In this document: one piece after another, positions 8,304-18,415 of the stretch
Numbering within the stretch: the stretch's first letter is position 1
Layout of the letters: every line of letters begins with the position of its first letter
Assembly: GCA_902705865.1 (NCBI GenBank)
Contig: CACSIO010000056.1
Coordinates: forward strand, 88,257 to 152,256
DNA from: BD1-7 clade bacterium
GTDB taxonomy: Bacteria; Pseudomonadota; Gammaproteobacteria; Pseudomonadales; DT-91
Direction: 5' to 3'
DNA length: 64,000 nucleotides
Notes under the pieces: model-generated
Told to the model about the DNA's origin: nothing
What the model saw: the letters and a program-made list of their open reading frames with translations, nothing else
Databases searched by the model: none
Program-made: the position numbers and the translations under genes

Positions 8304-11300
8304 GTGATGGCAGCAACAATTTGCCAGGCAATGGCTCCGATGCCCAGCTCCATACTGGTGTTATCGCCTGGTTTGCCCGTAACCCGGTCGCCGCCAACTT
8401 GCTGATGTTGACAGTAATAGCGCTGGGTTTGTTTGCTGTGGGCCAACTGCGTAAAGAGACTTTCCCGAGTATCGAGCCTGATAGAGTCACAGTTTCGGTG
8501 GCGTATGATAGTGGTGATGCCAAGCAGAACGAAGAAGGCATAGCCATGAAAGTTGAGGAGGCGCTGGAGACGGTTCCGGGTATCAAACGCATTACTTCAA
8601 CCTCAACGGCGAATAGCACGAACGTAGTCATTGAGCGCACGACAGATTACGACCTCGATCTGTTACTTACCGATATCAAAAACAAAGTCGATGCGATTTA
8701 TAACTTTCCGGTCGATGCCGAAAAACCGGTCATTGATAAGGCCCGTCGTTCGGATCATGCGATCTATGTGCAACTCTCGGGTGATGTTGATCGGGCAGTA
8801 CTGCAATCGCTGGCTGAGCGCCTTAAAGTTGAGCTACTCGCTAAACCGGCCGTTCGGGATTTATCGATCTTAGCCAAAGCGCGGCCGATGATGTCGATCG
8901 AGATTGATGAGGCACGTTTGCAAGCGTTAGGCTTGACCCTCGCCGACGTTGCTGACGCCGTGAATGCTGAATCGATAACCAATATTGCCGGGAGTTTGCG
9001 CACGGGTGATAAAACTATCCGCTTGAAGGCAGATAATCAGGCCTACCACACTCAGGATTTTGCCGATCTTATCGTAAAGGCGACCACGGACGGCAGTTTA
9101 ATTCGACTGGGTGACGTCGCCATTATTCATGACGGTTTTGAGGATGATCCACAGGTTTTTTCGCGTTTCAACGGCAAACCTGGCATTGCGATTGATATCG
9201 TTATGGATGAAAACAGTGATATCACCGAGGTCGTTGAGCAAGCCGAAAGCGTAGTTTCGAGCTGGAAAGCCAGCACACGTTTACCGACCGGTGTCGAAAT
9301 TACAACGTGGCATGACAGCAGTGAGACAATTAAGCAGCGTTTGTCTTTGATGATGGAAAACGCCTTCACGGGTATCGTGTTAGTGTTTTTGTTACTGGCG
9401 ATTTTCTTAAATTTACGGGTGGCATTCTGGGTGGCTGCCGGTCTGCCATTTATCGTCTTTGGCACCCTGTTTTTTATGACCGGTAATTTCGCGGATCTCA
9501 CCATCAATAACCTCACGACCTTTGGTTTTATCATGGCACTGGGGATCGTTGTTGATGATGCTGTGGTTATCGGAGAGAGTATTTATGATACCCGCTCTCG
9601 CTATGGCGATACGCTAGAAAACACCATTCGTGGGGCTCAGAAAGTTGCCGTACCGACGATATTTGGGGTGTTAACAACCGTGGTTGCCTTTGGTGCAATG
9701 GCCAATGTCGATGGCCGTTTAGGCAAGATTTTTTCGTTCTTTGGCATTGTGGTTACCATCTGCTTGTTGCTGTCGATGGTGGAATCCAAGTTGATATTGC
9801 CCGCACATCTGGCGCATTTGAATACACGCAAAAAGCCGGCCGATGCGTCAGGCAAAGGATTCTGGTTAAGCCGCTTCTGGGCTAACGTTCAACACAAAGC
9901 CGATGCAGGTCTTAACTGGTTTAACCAAGTGGTGTACCGACAAGCTATCGCACGAGCGATTCACTACCGTTATGCCGTGTTACTGGGTTTTGCCACCATC
10001 TTTGTCTTGGTGATGGGCATGCCGTTAACGGGCGCTGTTCGGGTCTCGTTCTTTCCGGACATACCCGGTGATATTGTCGGTGCTCAGGTGACGATGCGCA
10101 GTGATTCGAGCTATGGCCAAACTAGCAATAATTTGTTGAGACTTGAGCAAACGGCGATGGAGGCTGATGAATCGCTGATGCAAAAACACCAGCAGACGGG
10201 GTCTAGCATACTGAGTTTGCAAGTGACTGCCGATGCAGACAAATCAGGCCGCGTGTTGATCGAACTGGATCAAGGTAAACCCTATAGCTCAGGTGAATTT
10301 GAAGCACTTTGGCAAAAGCTCACCGGGCAACCTGAGGGAACGCAGGCATTACTGTTTTATTCAAAATTCCGCCTGAGCGATGATTTTAAAGTGGAACTGA
10401 AGGCCTGGGATTTGGAGTCTCTGGAAGCTGCTGGAGCGGCCTTTAAAACAGCGCTTGAGCAGCAGGCTGGTGTCAGCGGCATTAACGACAACCTCGACAC
10501 CGGACAAGCGCAATTGCAGTTTCGTTTGACCCCAGAGGGACGCGCGCTCGGCATGGATACTGCAAGTTTATCTCGGCAAGTTTTACGCACCTTTGGCGGC
10601 GCTATCGTGCAGCGCTATCAGCGTGACAAAGACGAAATTCGTGTGCGTGTTCGCTACCCAGAGACCGACAGGCAAACGCTGGGTGATGTGATGCAAAGCC
10701 GAATCCGCACGCCTGACGGAATGGTTGTTCCATTATCGTCAGTAGCGACTATCGATACTGCGTATCAACAGGAAGAAATCACTCGCATTGATGGTCAACG
10801 TGCAATTTACCTGAGTGCGGTGGTTGATAAAAACCAGATCGCAGCCAATGAGTTAGTTAATCAATTGCAGCGTGATCTGGTACCACAACTGCAGCGACAG
10901 TATCCGGGTCTGGCAATCCACTTTGCCGGTGAGGCTGAAGAACAACAAGAAACGACCTCATCTATTGAACACATGTTTCTGATTGCGTTGTTGATGATCT
11001 ATGTCTTGCTGGCCATTCCGCTGCGTTCTTATCTTCAGCCGCTGGTGATTATGTCGGTCATCCCGTTTGGTATTGTTGGTGCGGTGTTAGGGCACTGGAT
11101 CAACGATCTTCCGCTCGGAGTGTTGTCGCTCAACGGTATATTGGCATTGAGCGGTGTTGTCGTGAATGACAGCTTGCTGTTGGTTTCGCGTTTCAATGAT
11201 GAGCGCCAAGAGCATGGATTAAGTTACACCCAAGCCATTGTTGAGGCATGTACATCGCGCTTGCGGGCGGTGTTGTTAACATCAGTGACAACCTTTGCTG

Positions 11301-11509
11301 GCTTAGCGCCACTGTTGAGTGAAACCTCGCGGCAGGCGCAGTTTTTAAAACCGGCAGCGGCATCATTGGCCTATGGTATCTTATTCGCGACGGTGATTAC
11401 GCTGGTGCTGATCCCGGTGTTGTTGGTGGTACAACGTGACTTTGGTCGTATATTGCAGCGAGTTAAAGGGCGAATATCCGGCAACGATGTTCTCGCTCTG
11501 ACGGATTAA
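8300..11509 (+). CDS. RND family efflux pump, inner membrane permease (AcrB-like)
   Basis: 1069 aa, the usual length. Twelve membrane segments are expected, with two large periplasmic loops (after TM1 at about residue 50 and after TM7 at about residue 585). The proton-relay motif in TM4 is present (GIVVDDAVVIGE), and TM10 has GVVVNDSLLLVSRFNDER. Substrate range cannot be deduced; the divergent porter loops suggest a branch other than AcrB itself. Expressed with its adaptor, outer membrane factor and a two-component system, which points to signal-induced efflux. Confidence 0.94.
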   Translation: MSDGSNNLPGNGSDAQLHTGVIAWFARNPVAANLLMLTVIALGLFAVGQLRKETFPSIEPDRVTVSVAYDSGDAKQNEEGIAMKVEEALETVPGIKRITSTSTANSTNVVIERTTDYDLDLLLTDIKNKVDAIYNFPVDAEKPVIDKARRSDHAIYVQLSGDVDRAVLQSLAERLKVELLAKPAVRDLSILAKARPMMSIEIDEARLQALGLTLADVADAVNAESITNIAGSLRTGDKTIRLKADNQAYHTQDFADLIVKATTDGSLIRLGDVAIIHDGFEDDPQVFSRFNGKPGIAIDIVMDENSDITEVVEQAESVVSSWKASTRLPTGVEITTWHDSSETIKQRLSLMMENAFTGIVLVFLLLAIFLNLRVAFWVAAGLPFIVFGTLFFMTGNFADLTINNLTTFGFIMALGIVVDDAVVIGESIYDTRSRYGDTLENTIRGAQKVAVPTIFGVLTTVVAFGAMANVDGRLGKIFSFFGIVVTICLLLSMVESKLILPAHLAHLNTRKKPADASGKGFWLSRFWANVQHKADAGLNWFNQVVYRQAIARAIHYRYAVLLGFATIFVLVMGMPLTGAVRVSFFPDIPGDIVGAQVTMRSDSSYGQTSNNLLRLEQTAMEADESLMQKHQQTGSSILSLQVTADADKSGRVLIELDQGKPYSSGEFEALWQKLTGQPEGTQALLFYSKFRLSDDFKVELKAWDLESLEAAGAAFKTALEQQAGVSGINDNLDTGQAQLQFRLTPEGRALGMDTASLSRQVLRTFGGAIVQRYQRDKDEIRVRVRYPETDRQTLGDVMQSRIRTPDGMVVPLSSVATIDTAYQQEEITRIDGQRAIYLSAVVDKNQIAANELVNQLQRDLVPQLQRQYPGLAIHFAGEAEEQQETTSSIEHMFLIALLMIYVLLAIPLRSYLQPLVIMSVIPFGIVGAVLGHWINDLPLGVLSLNGILALSGVVVNDSLLLVSRFNDERQEHGLSYTQAIVEACTSRLRAVLLTSVTTFAGLAPLLSETSRQAQFLKPAAASLAYGILFATVITLVLIPVLLVVQRDFGRILQRVKGRISGNDVLALTD

Positions 11510-11593
11510 ACGCTTTAATGGAGTTAATTCATTGCGAGTGTCTCTCTGACTGCGGATGCTGAGAAATACCATTTATAAAGGCAGAATCTAATT

Positions 11594-12292
11594 ATGCTCA
11601 GAGTATTGCTTGTTGAAGACGATCTGGATTTAGCTGCAGGTATTGCAGATTATCTGATGTTGGAAGGGATGACTTGCGATCATGCAGCTAACGGTGTAGC
11701 AGGGTTGCAACTGGCACAGAAAAATACCTACGAGGTATTAGTGCTGGATATCAACATGCCGCGTATGGATGGCCTGACGCTGTGCGATACACTTCGCAGT
11801 GACGGTGATGATGTACCTGTGCTGATGTTAACGGCACGCGATCAACTGGATGACAAAGTCAAAGGCTTCGCGGCAGGTACTGACGACTATTTAGTTAAGC
11901 CATTCGCAATGGAAGAATTGTTAATTCGCTTGCGCGCATTGGCTCGACGCCGCAGCAGCCAGGCGCGCCAATTGACGGTTGCCGATGTGAACCTTGACCT
12001 TGATGCGTGCCAAGTGTTGCGCGATGGCGAACCGCTTAAAGTCACCCCGACCGGATTAAAATTATTGGAGTGTTTGATGCGCCAAGCACCGCACCCGGTT
12101 TCTCGCGATATACTGATGCACTTTGTGTGGGGCGATGAACAGCCGGATAGCAATAGTTTGAAGGTTCATATGCACCATTTGCGCAAAGCCATAGATGTTC
12201 CTGATCGATCTGGATTGATCCATACCGTACCCGGTTTTGGCTTTTCGATTGGATCTCGAGATACGGATAGCGATTCGGAGAATTTGCCATGA
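11594..12292 (+). CDS. OmpR-family response regulator of the efflux operon
   Basis: 232 aa. The receiver domain (residues 1-115) has the acidic pocket ED at 8-9, phospho-acceptor Asp52 in VLVLDINMPRMDG, and the conserved Lys in DDYLVKPF. The C-terminal winged helix (about 128-225) has the transcription loop region and VHMHHLRKAID. It lies 84 bp after the pump gene and overlaps the kinase start by 4 bp. It probably controls this operon; a candidate direct-repeat site lies upstream of the first gene. Confidence 0.93.
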   Translation: MLRVLLVEDDLDLAAGIADYLMLEGMTCDHAANGVAGLQLAQKNTYEVLVLDINMPRMDGLTLCDTLRSDGDDVPVLMLTARDQLDDKVKGFAAGTDDYLVKPFAMEELLIRLRALARRRSSQARQLTVADVNLDLDACQVLRDGEPLKVTPTGLKLLECLMRQAPHPVSRDILMHFVWGDEQPDSNSLKVHMHHLRKAIDVPDRSGLIHTVPGFGFSIGSRDTDSDSENLP

Positions 12293-13629
12293 GACCACAA
12301 CGATTGCAGCTTCGGGGCAGCTTGCGTTGGTCACTGTTTGGCTCGCTGTTGTTTTTAGCGGCGAGTATGACCATTGTTTTCTCGTCGATGTCTGCCCATA
12401 ACTTTATCGAAGGGCTGGATACCATGAATAAAAAGCTCATGTATCAAGCTGCCAATGAGGTTGATCTAACGCATCAATCCATTGGCGAAATATTGGGTTA
12501 TCGTGTGGCCAAACGTTGGCAGGATTTACCCGAAAACGTGCAGAACAATTTGCCTGAGCCGGTCTGTGATGGGGATTTTGTTAAGAACGTTGATGGCGGC
12601 GGTTTTTTTCAGCGGCCAAACGCGGTGTATCTGGCGGTTATTTTGGTCAATAAAAGTGGTGAAAAACGATACGTTGCACGTGTGATAAAGCCGGCCGATA
12701 TGCAAACGAGCCCGAAAGAATTCAGCCGTTTCATGTACATCATTATGTTTGCGGTTATCGCCATTGTACTTTTCGCAGTGTTTATCTTTTTAATCATTCG
12801 GTCTGTTGGTAAGCCCGTTCAAAATCTTGGTGAATGGGCGAAATCGTTAGATGCTGGCACGTTGAAGAATGACATTCCGGAGTTTCGTTATTACGAACTT
12901 AATATGCTGGCTGAGTTGATTCGTGAGAGTCTTTTGTCTGTGCAAGAAACCCTAGAGCGCGAACAGGCGTTTGTTCGTCATGCCAGTCATGAGCTGCGCA
13001 CGCCCATTGCTAGCATATTATCGAATACGGAATTACTGGAAAAGATGCTCGATAAAAACGCCGCAGCGCTGCCAGAACCGCAGCGAGAGCGCGAGGTGGC
13101 GGGCCGTATTCACCGGGCAGTAACGACCATGCAACATTTAACGGAAACCTTGTTGTGGCTCAGTCGTGATGACAGCAAACTACCGGAAGCAACGCCGTTT
13201 TCTATTGATGAATTGCTGCAGCAATTGACGGCTGAATTGAAATACCTACTCGCCAATAAACCCGTAGAGGTTTCCATCAGCACTGATGCTTGCGAGCTAA
13301 CGTTGCCGTACGCAGCCAGCCGGATTGTGTTATCGAATATCATCCGTAATGCGTTTCAGCATACTGATTGTGGTCGCGTAACGATTGTACAAAATCGTGA
13401 AACTATCGAGATTATTAATCATATTGATTCAATGGGAGATGATGCGCAGGCACACATAGTCAACGAGCGTGCAGCGAAAACGGACTTGGGCTTTGGGCTC
13501 GGGCTGAAACTCACTGAGCAGTTGACCCAAAGGCTCGGATGGCGCTATCGAAATACTGCTATCGAGAACGGCCGGCGAGTCAGTATTGTGCTGCGGTCTC
13601 CGACCCAAATATCTGGGGATCATGGATGA
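12289..13629 (+). CDS. Sensor histidine kinase of the efflux operon
   Basis: 446 aa. Membrane segments at about residues 13-32 and 147-170 enclose a periplasmic sensor of about 115 residues. A HAMP linker leads to the dimerisation helix with the phospho-His in FVRHASHELRTPIASI (His234). The ATPase part has an N box LSNIIRNAFQHTD and a G box DLGFGLGLKLTEQL. The spacing between N and G boxes is short, so the kinase lacks a long ATP lid. The signal sensed is unknown. Last gene of the operon. Confidence 0.92.
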   Translation: MRPQRLQLRGSLRWSLFGSLLFLAASMTIVFSSMSAHNFIEGLDTMNKKLMYQAANEVDLTHQSIGEILGYRVAKRWQDLPENVQNNLPEPVCDGDFVKNVDGGGFFQRPNAVYLAVILVNKSGEKRYVARVIKPADMQTSPKEFSRFMYIIMFAVIAIVLFAVFIFLIIRSVGKPVQNLGEWAKSLDAGTLKNDIPEFRYYELNMLAELIRESLLSVQETLEREQAFVRHASHELRTPIASILSNTELLEKMLDKNAAALPEPQREREVAGRIHRAVTTMQHLTETLLWLSRDDSKLPEATPFSIDELLQQLTAELKYLLANKPVEVSISTDACELTLPYAASRIVLSNIIRNAFQHTDCGRVTIVQNRETIEIINHIDSMGDDAQAHIVNERAAKTDLGFGLGLKLTEQLTQRLGWRYRNTAIENGRRVSIVLRSPTQISGDHG

Positions 13630-13929
13630 CGCGTTTGCCGAAGATTTGGCCACGGCTCACTCGTTGGTCGTGGGGGGAGGGATTGCGGTTAGACGTTGAC
13701 GAGATGTATGGCCGATTTAATCACGAGCCAGGGCACAATTGATGCCGCGCTCACAGGTACGTTGTTTCAAATAGTATTTATTGTTTGCAAATGTAATCTC
13801 GATGGCTTGATTTTGAGCGGCAATCCTTTTTAACTTAGACGCTTATATCGATTTTCTGGTCGTACGTTGACTGTTGAATATTTATGTTCATTGGCGCGTT
13901 GTGAGCCAAAACCTTGAAGGAACCTCTAT
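13630..13929. other. 300-bp gap without a supported gene
   Basis: Open frames here are short extensions of the kinase frame on other registers, without a convincing ribosome site. The heptamer GTACGTT occurs twice (near 13756 and 13861). AAGGAACC just before 13930 is the ribosome site of the next gene. No clear terminator was seen for the efflux operon. Confidence 0.5.
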
Positions 13930-14787
13930 ATGCATCTCGGCTTTTCATCCATGAACACCGTGAACGACCCAGACCCGGCAACCCTGGCCAAAACGCTCGA
14001 AGACGCTGGTTTTGAATCCCTGTGGTACGGTGAGCATAGCCATATTCCGATGTGTCGCTCGACGGCGTATCCTCCGGGAGGCGACTTGCCCGAGCCTTAT
14101 AAAGAGATGATGGATCCATACATATCGTTGATGGCTGCTGCTGGCGCGACCGACACACTTAAAATCGGCACCGGCATCGCTTTGATGATGGAACGTGATC
14201 TGTTTGCTCAAGCTAAAACCATGGCCACCCTCGACCGTTTAAGTAACGGCCGTTTGTTGATCGGTACCGGCGTTGGCTGGAATCAGGAAGAGTTTGAAAA
14301 CGTATCCAGCTTGCCTTGGAAAAAACGTTACACCGGTTTAAAAGAAACCGTTGAAGCCACGCGCAATCTGTTTACTGAAGAAGCCCCTGAATACCACGGG
14401 AGTTTGATCGATTTTGATCCTGTTTGGTTTGAGCCCAAGCCGGTTCAACCTGCTGGCCCGCAGTTTATTTTTGGTGCGATGGGCCCATTGGGTGTTCGTC
14501 ATGCTGCTGAATGGGCAGATGGTTGGATGCCGGTTGACGTTGTGATGCCTGATGTCGGTGCTGCGATTGCTGACTTCCGTCAGCAGGTAAAAGATTTTGG
14601 CCGTGACCCAGACAGTGTTGAAATCACCATGGTAGTGATGTCGCCGTTGTCAGTCGATTTGCTGAAAAAGTATCGCGACCTTGGTGTGACACGCTGCAAC
14701 ATTGGTGTGGGTATGGAAAACTGGGACAAACCCGAGATCATCATGCCGATGATCAATGAGTTTTCGAAGTTGATTCCTGAGTTGTAA
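13930..14787 (+). CDS. LLM class flavin/F420-dependent oxidoreductase (TIGR03619-like)
   Basis: 285 aa, a bacterial luciferase-like TIM barrel. Family features seen: the N-terminal GFSSMNTV, GFESLWYGEHSHIP, the barrel strand TLKIGTGIALMMERD, and RLLIGTGVGWNQEEFE, which contacts the cofactor phosphate. Related proteins in actinobacteria use coenzyme F420; most Gammaproteobacteria lack it, so FMN is also possible. The substrate is unknown. It stands alone, with a strong terminator after it. A second, distantly related LLM protein lies at 26964. Confidence 0.85.
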   Translation: MHLGFSSMNTVNDPDPATLAKTLEDAGFESLWYGEHSHIPMCRSTAYPPGGDLPEPYKEMMDPYISLMAAAGATDTLKIGTGIALMMERDLFAQAKTMATLDRLSNGRLLIGTGVGWNQEEFENVSSLPWKKRYTGLKETVEATRNLFTEEAPEYHGSLIDFDPVWFEPKPVQPAGPQFIFGAMGPLGVRHAAEWADGWMPVDVVMPDVGAAIADFRQQVKDFGRDPDSVEITMVVMSPLSVDLLKKYRDLGVTRCNIGVGMENWDKPEIIMPMINEFSKLIPEL

Positions 14788-14817
14788 TTCATTCTCCGCT
14801 GGTTAGTGTTTTTGAAG

Positions 14818-14840
14818 CGGGCGCCATTGGCGCCCGTTTT
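14818..14840 (+). terminator. Rho-independent terminator
   Basis: Perfect 8-bp GC stem CGGGCGCC / GGCGCCCG with a 3-base loop, followed by TTTT. It lies 30 bp after the LLM gene and before the amidase gene. Confidence 0.88.
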
Positions 14841-14876
14841 GTCTGTGGCTATTTCTTCCCCGGGAGGGCTCGATCC

Positions 14877-15887
14877 ATGATGCGTTCTATTGGAGCATCA
14901 CTACTGGCGCTGCTGCTGTCTTCCTGCGGTGGGCTGGATATCAATCACGAGTACTCGTCGGATCAATACGATCAACGTATTCGTTATATCGTCATTCACA
15001 CCACTCAAACCGGTTTTGATAAATCTATGCAGGTACTGACCGACGCAGAGTATCCGGTCAGCTCGCATTATTTGATTCCATCGATGGACGATCCGGATTA
15101 CGCCAGCAGTGACATGCAGGTATATCAATTGGTGCCTGATCATTATCGCGCGTGGCACGCAGGCATTAGTGCTTGGCAAGGGCGTAATAATATCAATGAT
15201 CAATCGATCGGTATCGAGCTGGTCTATCAACCCCATTGTCGCAGCACGTTATCGGTCGCCGAAACGATTGTCTGGAACCCGTCTGCGGTAGACAGCTTAA
15301 TTAATCAGCTTCAAAAGCCTATTTGCCTTTATCCGGATTTTGACCCTGAACAAATTCAGGAGCTGGTTGAATTGATCCGTGAATTACAGACCCGTTATCC
15401 GCAGATTACGCCAACACATATTGTTGCTCACAGCGATATTGCACCTGATCGTAAAATCGATCCGGGCCCTCGATTTCCATGGCAACGGCTGCACCATGAA
15501 GGTATCGGCGCTTGGTATAACGCCGACAGTGCGTTGTGTTTTCGCGAAATATTCGCGAGCCATTCATTGAGCGCTGAAGTGATTCAGCAAGCGTTGAGCG
15601 ATTATGGCTATCCGATAGACATCACGGGTGAATATGATTTGCAGACAGCTCAGGTGGTTACTGCTTTCCAACAGCATTTTCGCCCCTGGCTGGTTGATGG
15701 TCGAGTGGATGCGGAAAGCGCCGGTATTCTCTTTGCGTTACTCAAAAAATATCGGCCCTCTCGGTTAGGCGTACTCGGAACCATTGCGCCATTATGCCGT
15801 ACCAGTGAAAATCTTCCGTCAGTACCGTTGGAAAACATCGATCGGCTGCGTCCGAAAAATGATACGCCGAGGCGAATACTCGAATAA
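14877..15887 (+). CDS. amiD: N-acetylmuramoyl-L-alanine amidase, AmiD-like lipoprotein
   Basis: 336 aa. A short signal peptide ends in the lipobox LLSSC, so the enzyme is likely anchored to the outer membrane. The zinc amidase_2 domain (about residues 35-210) shows ligands in RYIVIHTTQT and in AHSDIAPDRKIDPGPRFPW, the AmiD signature. A C-terminal peptidoglycan-binding helical domain follows (about 228-290). It cleaves the amide between MurNAc and stem peptide, as in wall recycling. GGGAGGG lies upstream; the next codon is also ATG, so the start may be three bases later. Confidence 0.88.
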   Translation: MMRSIGASLLALLLSSCGGLDINHEYSSDQYDQRIRYIVIHTTQTGFDKSMQVLTDAEYPVSSHYLIPSMDDPDYASSDMQVYQLVPDHYRAWHAGISAWQGRNNINDQSIGIELVYQPHCRSTLSVAETIVWNPSAVDSLINQLQKPICLYPDFDPEQIQELVELIRELQTRYPQITPTHIVAHSDIAPDRKIDPGPRFPWQRLHHEGIGAWYNADSALCFREIFASHSLSAEVIQQALSDYGYPIDITGEYDLQTAQVVTAFQQHFRPWLVDGRVDAESAGILFALLKKYRPSRLGVLGTIAPLCRTSENLPSVPLENIDRLRPKNDTPRRILE

Positions 15888-16495
15888 CAACACAGCGTAT
15901 TTTCTCGCCGTAGGCAAGTGATTGATCTGTTGATAGACGTCATTTGGGGTGAGTGTTTTTTACTTCTCGAAAGAGTGGATACCGATGCTTTAGGCGACTC
16001 CCTGTTCTGGTCTGCTCTGTTGGTACATTGAGGCGGCGTTGTAGGCTCGAATTTTATCTCGGGTTTTGTGGCACAAAGGGGCGACATAAATTGTCACTAT
16101 GTGAGGTAAAAACGCAGTCGATCTGCTTTGAATCGACGTAATCCGTATTAGTTATGCTGTGTCGCTGATGTTGCTTGAGATTGTCATACCCATATGGTAG
16201 AAAATGAGACGTGTATCACGCCACTGCTTGGGTGACGTATCCGCAGAGAGAGGATATAGTGATGCAGCATATACTGCTCCCAAATTACGCTACGCTAGTC
16301 ATGCGTTCGGCGGTAGTCAGATGAAGGTCATTTGAAATGATCACTGGGATCAAAAGAGACGTATTTTATCGTCACAAAATACGTTCTCCGTCAGAGAGCT
16401 ACCTGACGTTATCGGCCCTCGTGCAGATAGACAAAGCAACAGAATCAGGTCTGGGCAACCAGCTATAACAAGATCAACAAAGAGCTATACATTTC
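15888..16495. other. 608-bp gap upstream of the wax ester synthase
   Basis: No convincing gene. A 21-codon frame (16261-16326) follows GAGAGAGGA and could be a leader peptide, but nothing else supports it. A perfect 9-bp inverted repeat sits at 16359-16384. The length suggests a long untranslated leader or several regulatory sites for the WS/DGAT gene. Confidence 0.45.
16359..16384. repeat. Inverted repeat with 9-bp perfect arms
   Basis: ACGTATTTT and AAAATACGT flank an 8-base spacer, 112 bp before the WS/DGAT start. It lacks a GC-rich stem and T-run, so an operator is more likely than a terminator. Confidence 0.6.
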
Positions 16496-18415
16496 ATGAA
16501 GCAACTTGGTGTACTCGACTCAGCATTTATCAATTTGGAACATAAAAATGTTCCGCAGCACATTGGCAGTTTTGGTATTTATGACCAATCAACGGCACCC
16601 GGTGGCAAGGTTCGTTTTAAATCGGTTATCAACCATTTTGAACATCAGATTAAAAAGATCCCGTTATTTCGTACTCGCTTGATTCAATCGCCAGGTCGTT
16701 TTGCGCGTCCTTATTGGTTGGTTGACGATAACTTTGACGTAGAATTCCACTTGCGTCATATCGCTTTGCCGCATCCGGGTGACTGGCGTCAGTTGTGCAT
16801 CCTGATTGCGCGTTTGCATTCACGCCCGATCGATATGTCGCGTCCATTATGGGAATCCTACGTTATCGAAGGTTTGGATAACATCGAAGGTTTGCCAGAC
16901 GGCTGTTTTGTTATCTACACCAAAATTCACCACTCTATCGTTGACGGTGGTGGTGCTGATAACTTCATGGCTGCGATTCACGATCTTGAACCGATTCTGC
17001 ATGAAGACGATGAAGATGATGAGGTTTTTGAAGCTGAAGCGGCCCCAGGTACTTACGAGATGGTTAGCACCAGTACACGCAGCTATTTCAATAATGCGTG
17101 GAATTTAACCAAAGGTGGGTTCCAGCTTAGTAACGATGTCGTACGATCCGGTATCAAACTCGCTAAAGGCGATTTGAAAGCACCGCCGACAGATGCGCCG
17201 ACGACGCGTTTTAACAACCCGGTAGGCCCGCACCGTGTGATTGAGGCAGGCGTATTTGATTTTGATGATATTCGAGCCATCAAAAACAAAACCAATACCA
17301 AGGTTAACGATGTTGCGTTGGCAATTGTATCCGGTGCTATGCGTAAGTTCTTAGACGCTCATAACGAACATCCTGAGACATCATTGGTTGCATCTGTGCC
17401 TATGAACATGCGAACTCGCCGTGGTGATAATGGCGATGCGAACCAAGTAGGTGCGATCTTCACAAGCTTGAACAGCACAATTGATGATCCGTTAGAGCGT
17501 TTGTTGGCAATCCATCACAGTAGTGATGAAGCTAAAGAGTTTGGTGAAAATGCGCCATTGAAAGATGCATTGAAGCTAGCTGGTGCGATGTCTCCACGTG
17601 TGACAAAACGTTTGATCGATACGTATGTTGATAACCAACTGACTCGCCATTTGCCGATGAAGATCAACACAGTTGTATCTAACGTTGCCGGTCCAAACTT
17701 CCCGCTGTATTGCTCGGGTGCAAAACTGATCCGTTATCACGGCTTGGGTGTGTTGACTCCAGGTGTTGGTTTGTTCCACTTGATCTTTACCTATTGCGGT
17801 AAGATGACAACTACCATCATGGCTGACCGTGACATGATGCCGGATCCGGAATTTTACAGTAGGTGCATTGCAGAATCGTTTGATGAGCTGCAAGCAGCAG
17901 TAGAAAAAGCGACGCCAAAAGAAATCGAAATTTTGATTGATAAACACTCAACCGCTGAAGAACGTGTTGAGCGTGTGCTTGCGAAAGCAGAGAAGGTTAT
18001 CGCAACGGCGGAAAAAAACGATGCTGACGTAGCCGAGGCAATTGCTGAAGACGCGCCAAAGCCTAAGCGTAAACGTGCAGCACGCAAGGTGAGTTCATCG
18101 TCTAAAGCCGCAGCGACAGAAGCTGCTGTTGAAGCACCGAAAGTAGAAGATAAACCAGCTGAAACTCCTGCCAAGAGTGCGCCAGTTCGTAAACGTGCTG
18201 CCTCCAGTAAGACAGCGGCTAAAAAAGCGCCTGTTAAGAAAAAAGCTGCGGCTAAGAAGGCACCTGCTAAAGCAGCAGCGAAGAAGGCAGTAGCGAAAGC
18301 ACCCGCAAAAAAAGCGCCAGTATCGAAGCCTGCTGAAGCTCAAGCTAACAAGGAAGCAGCAGCTCCAGCAGCGGCTCAGGCAGCTTCGCCAAAAAGCGAT
18401 AGTGCAGCTGAGTAA
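16496..18415 (+). CDS. Wax ester synthase/diacylglycerol acyltransferase with Lys/Ala-rich C-terminal tail
   Basis: 639 aa; typical family members have about 450-500. It joins acyl-CoA to fatty alcohols or diacylglycerol, making storage lipid at the inner membrane face. The N-terminus QLGVLDSAFINLEHKN is typical. The catalytic motif HHSIVDG is at residues 145-151, and the second conserved motif NDVALAIVSGAMRKFL is present. After the enzyme (about residue 480) comes an acidic helical linker, then from about residue 520 a tail of KPKRKRAARK and many AAKKAP-type units, ending acidic. Such tails resemble histone H1-like proteins and the phasin PhaF, which bind DNA. A strong terminator follows. 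Confidence 0.92.
   Translation: MKQLGVLDSAFINLEHKNVPQHIGSFGIYDQSTAPGGKVRFKSVINHFEHQIKKIPLFRTRLIQSPGRFARPYWLVDDNFDVEFHLRHIALPHPGDWRQLCILIARLHSRPIDMSRPLWESYVIEGLDNIEGLPDGCFVIYTKIHHSIVDGGGADNFMAAIHDLEPILHEDDEDDEVFEAEAAPGTYEMVSTSTRSYFNNAWNLTKGGFQLSNDVVRSGIKLAKGDLKAPPTDAPTTRFNNPVGPHRVIEAGVFDFDDIRAIKNKTNTKVNDVALAIVSGAMRKFLDAHNEHPETSLVASVPMNMRTRRGDNGDANQVGAIFTSLNSTIDDPLERLLAIHHSSDEAKEFGENAPLKDALKLAGAMSPRVTKRLIDTYVDNQLTRHLPMKINTVVSNVAGPNFPLYCSGAKLIRYHGLGVLTPGVGLFHLIFTYCGKMTTTIMADRDMMPDPEFYSRCIAESFDELQAAVEKATPKEIEILIDKHSTAEERVERVLAKAEKVIATAEKNDADVAEAIAEDAPKPKRKRAARKVSSSSKAAATEAAVEAPKVEDKPAETPAKSAPVRKRAASSKTAAKKAPVKKKAAAKKAPAKAAAKKAVAKAPAKKAPVSKPAEAQANKEAAAPAAAQAASPKSDSAAE

Noticed and set aside
13622..13699. 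Short frame starting MDDAFAEDLATAHSLVVG after the sensor kinase
   Set aside because: Only 25 codons, overlaps the kinase stop, no supporting feature.
15650..16087. Minus-strand frame of 145 codons overlapping the end of the AmiD-like gene
   Set aside because: Mostly antisense to a well-supported gene, with low-complexity, Ser/Arg/Pro-rich translation and no ribosome site.
16261..16326. Possible 21-residue leader peptide upstream of the wax ester synthase
   Set aside because: It has a fair ribosome site, but the composition shows no regulatory codon run and the main gene is 170 bp further on.
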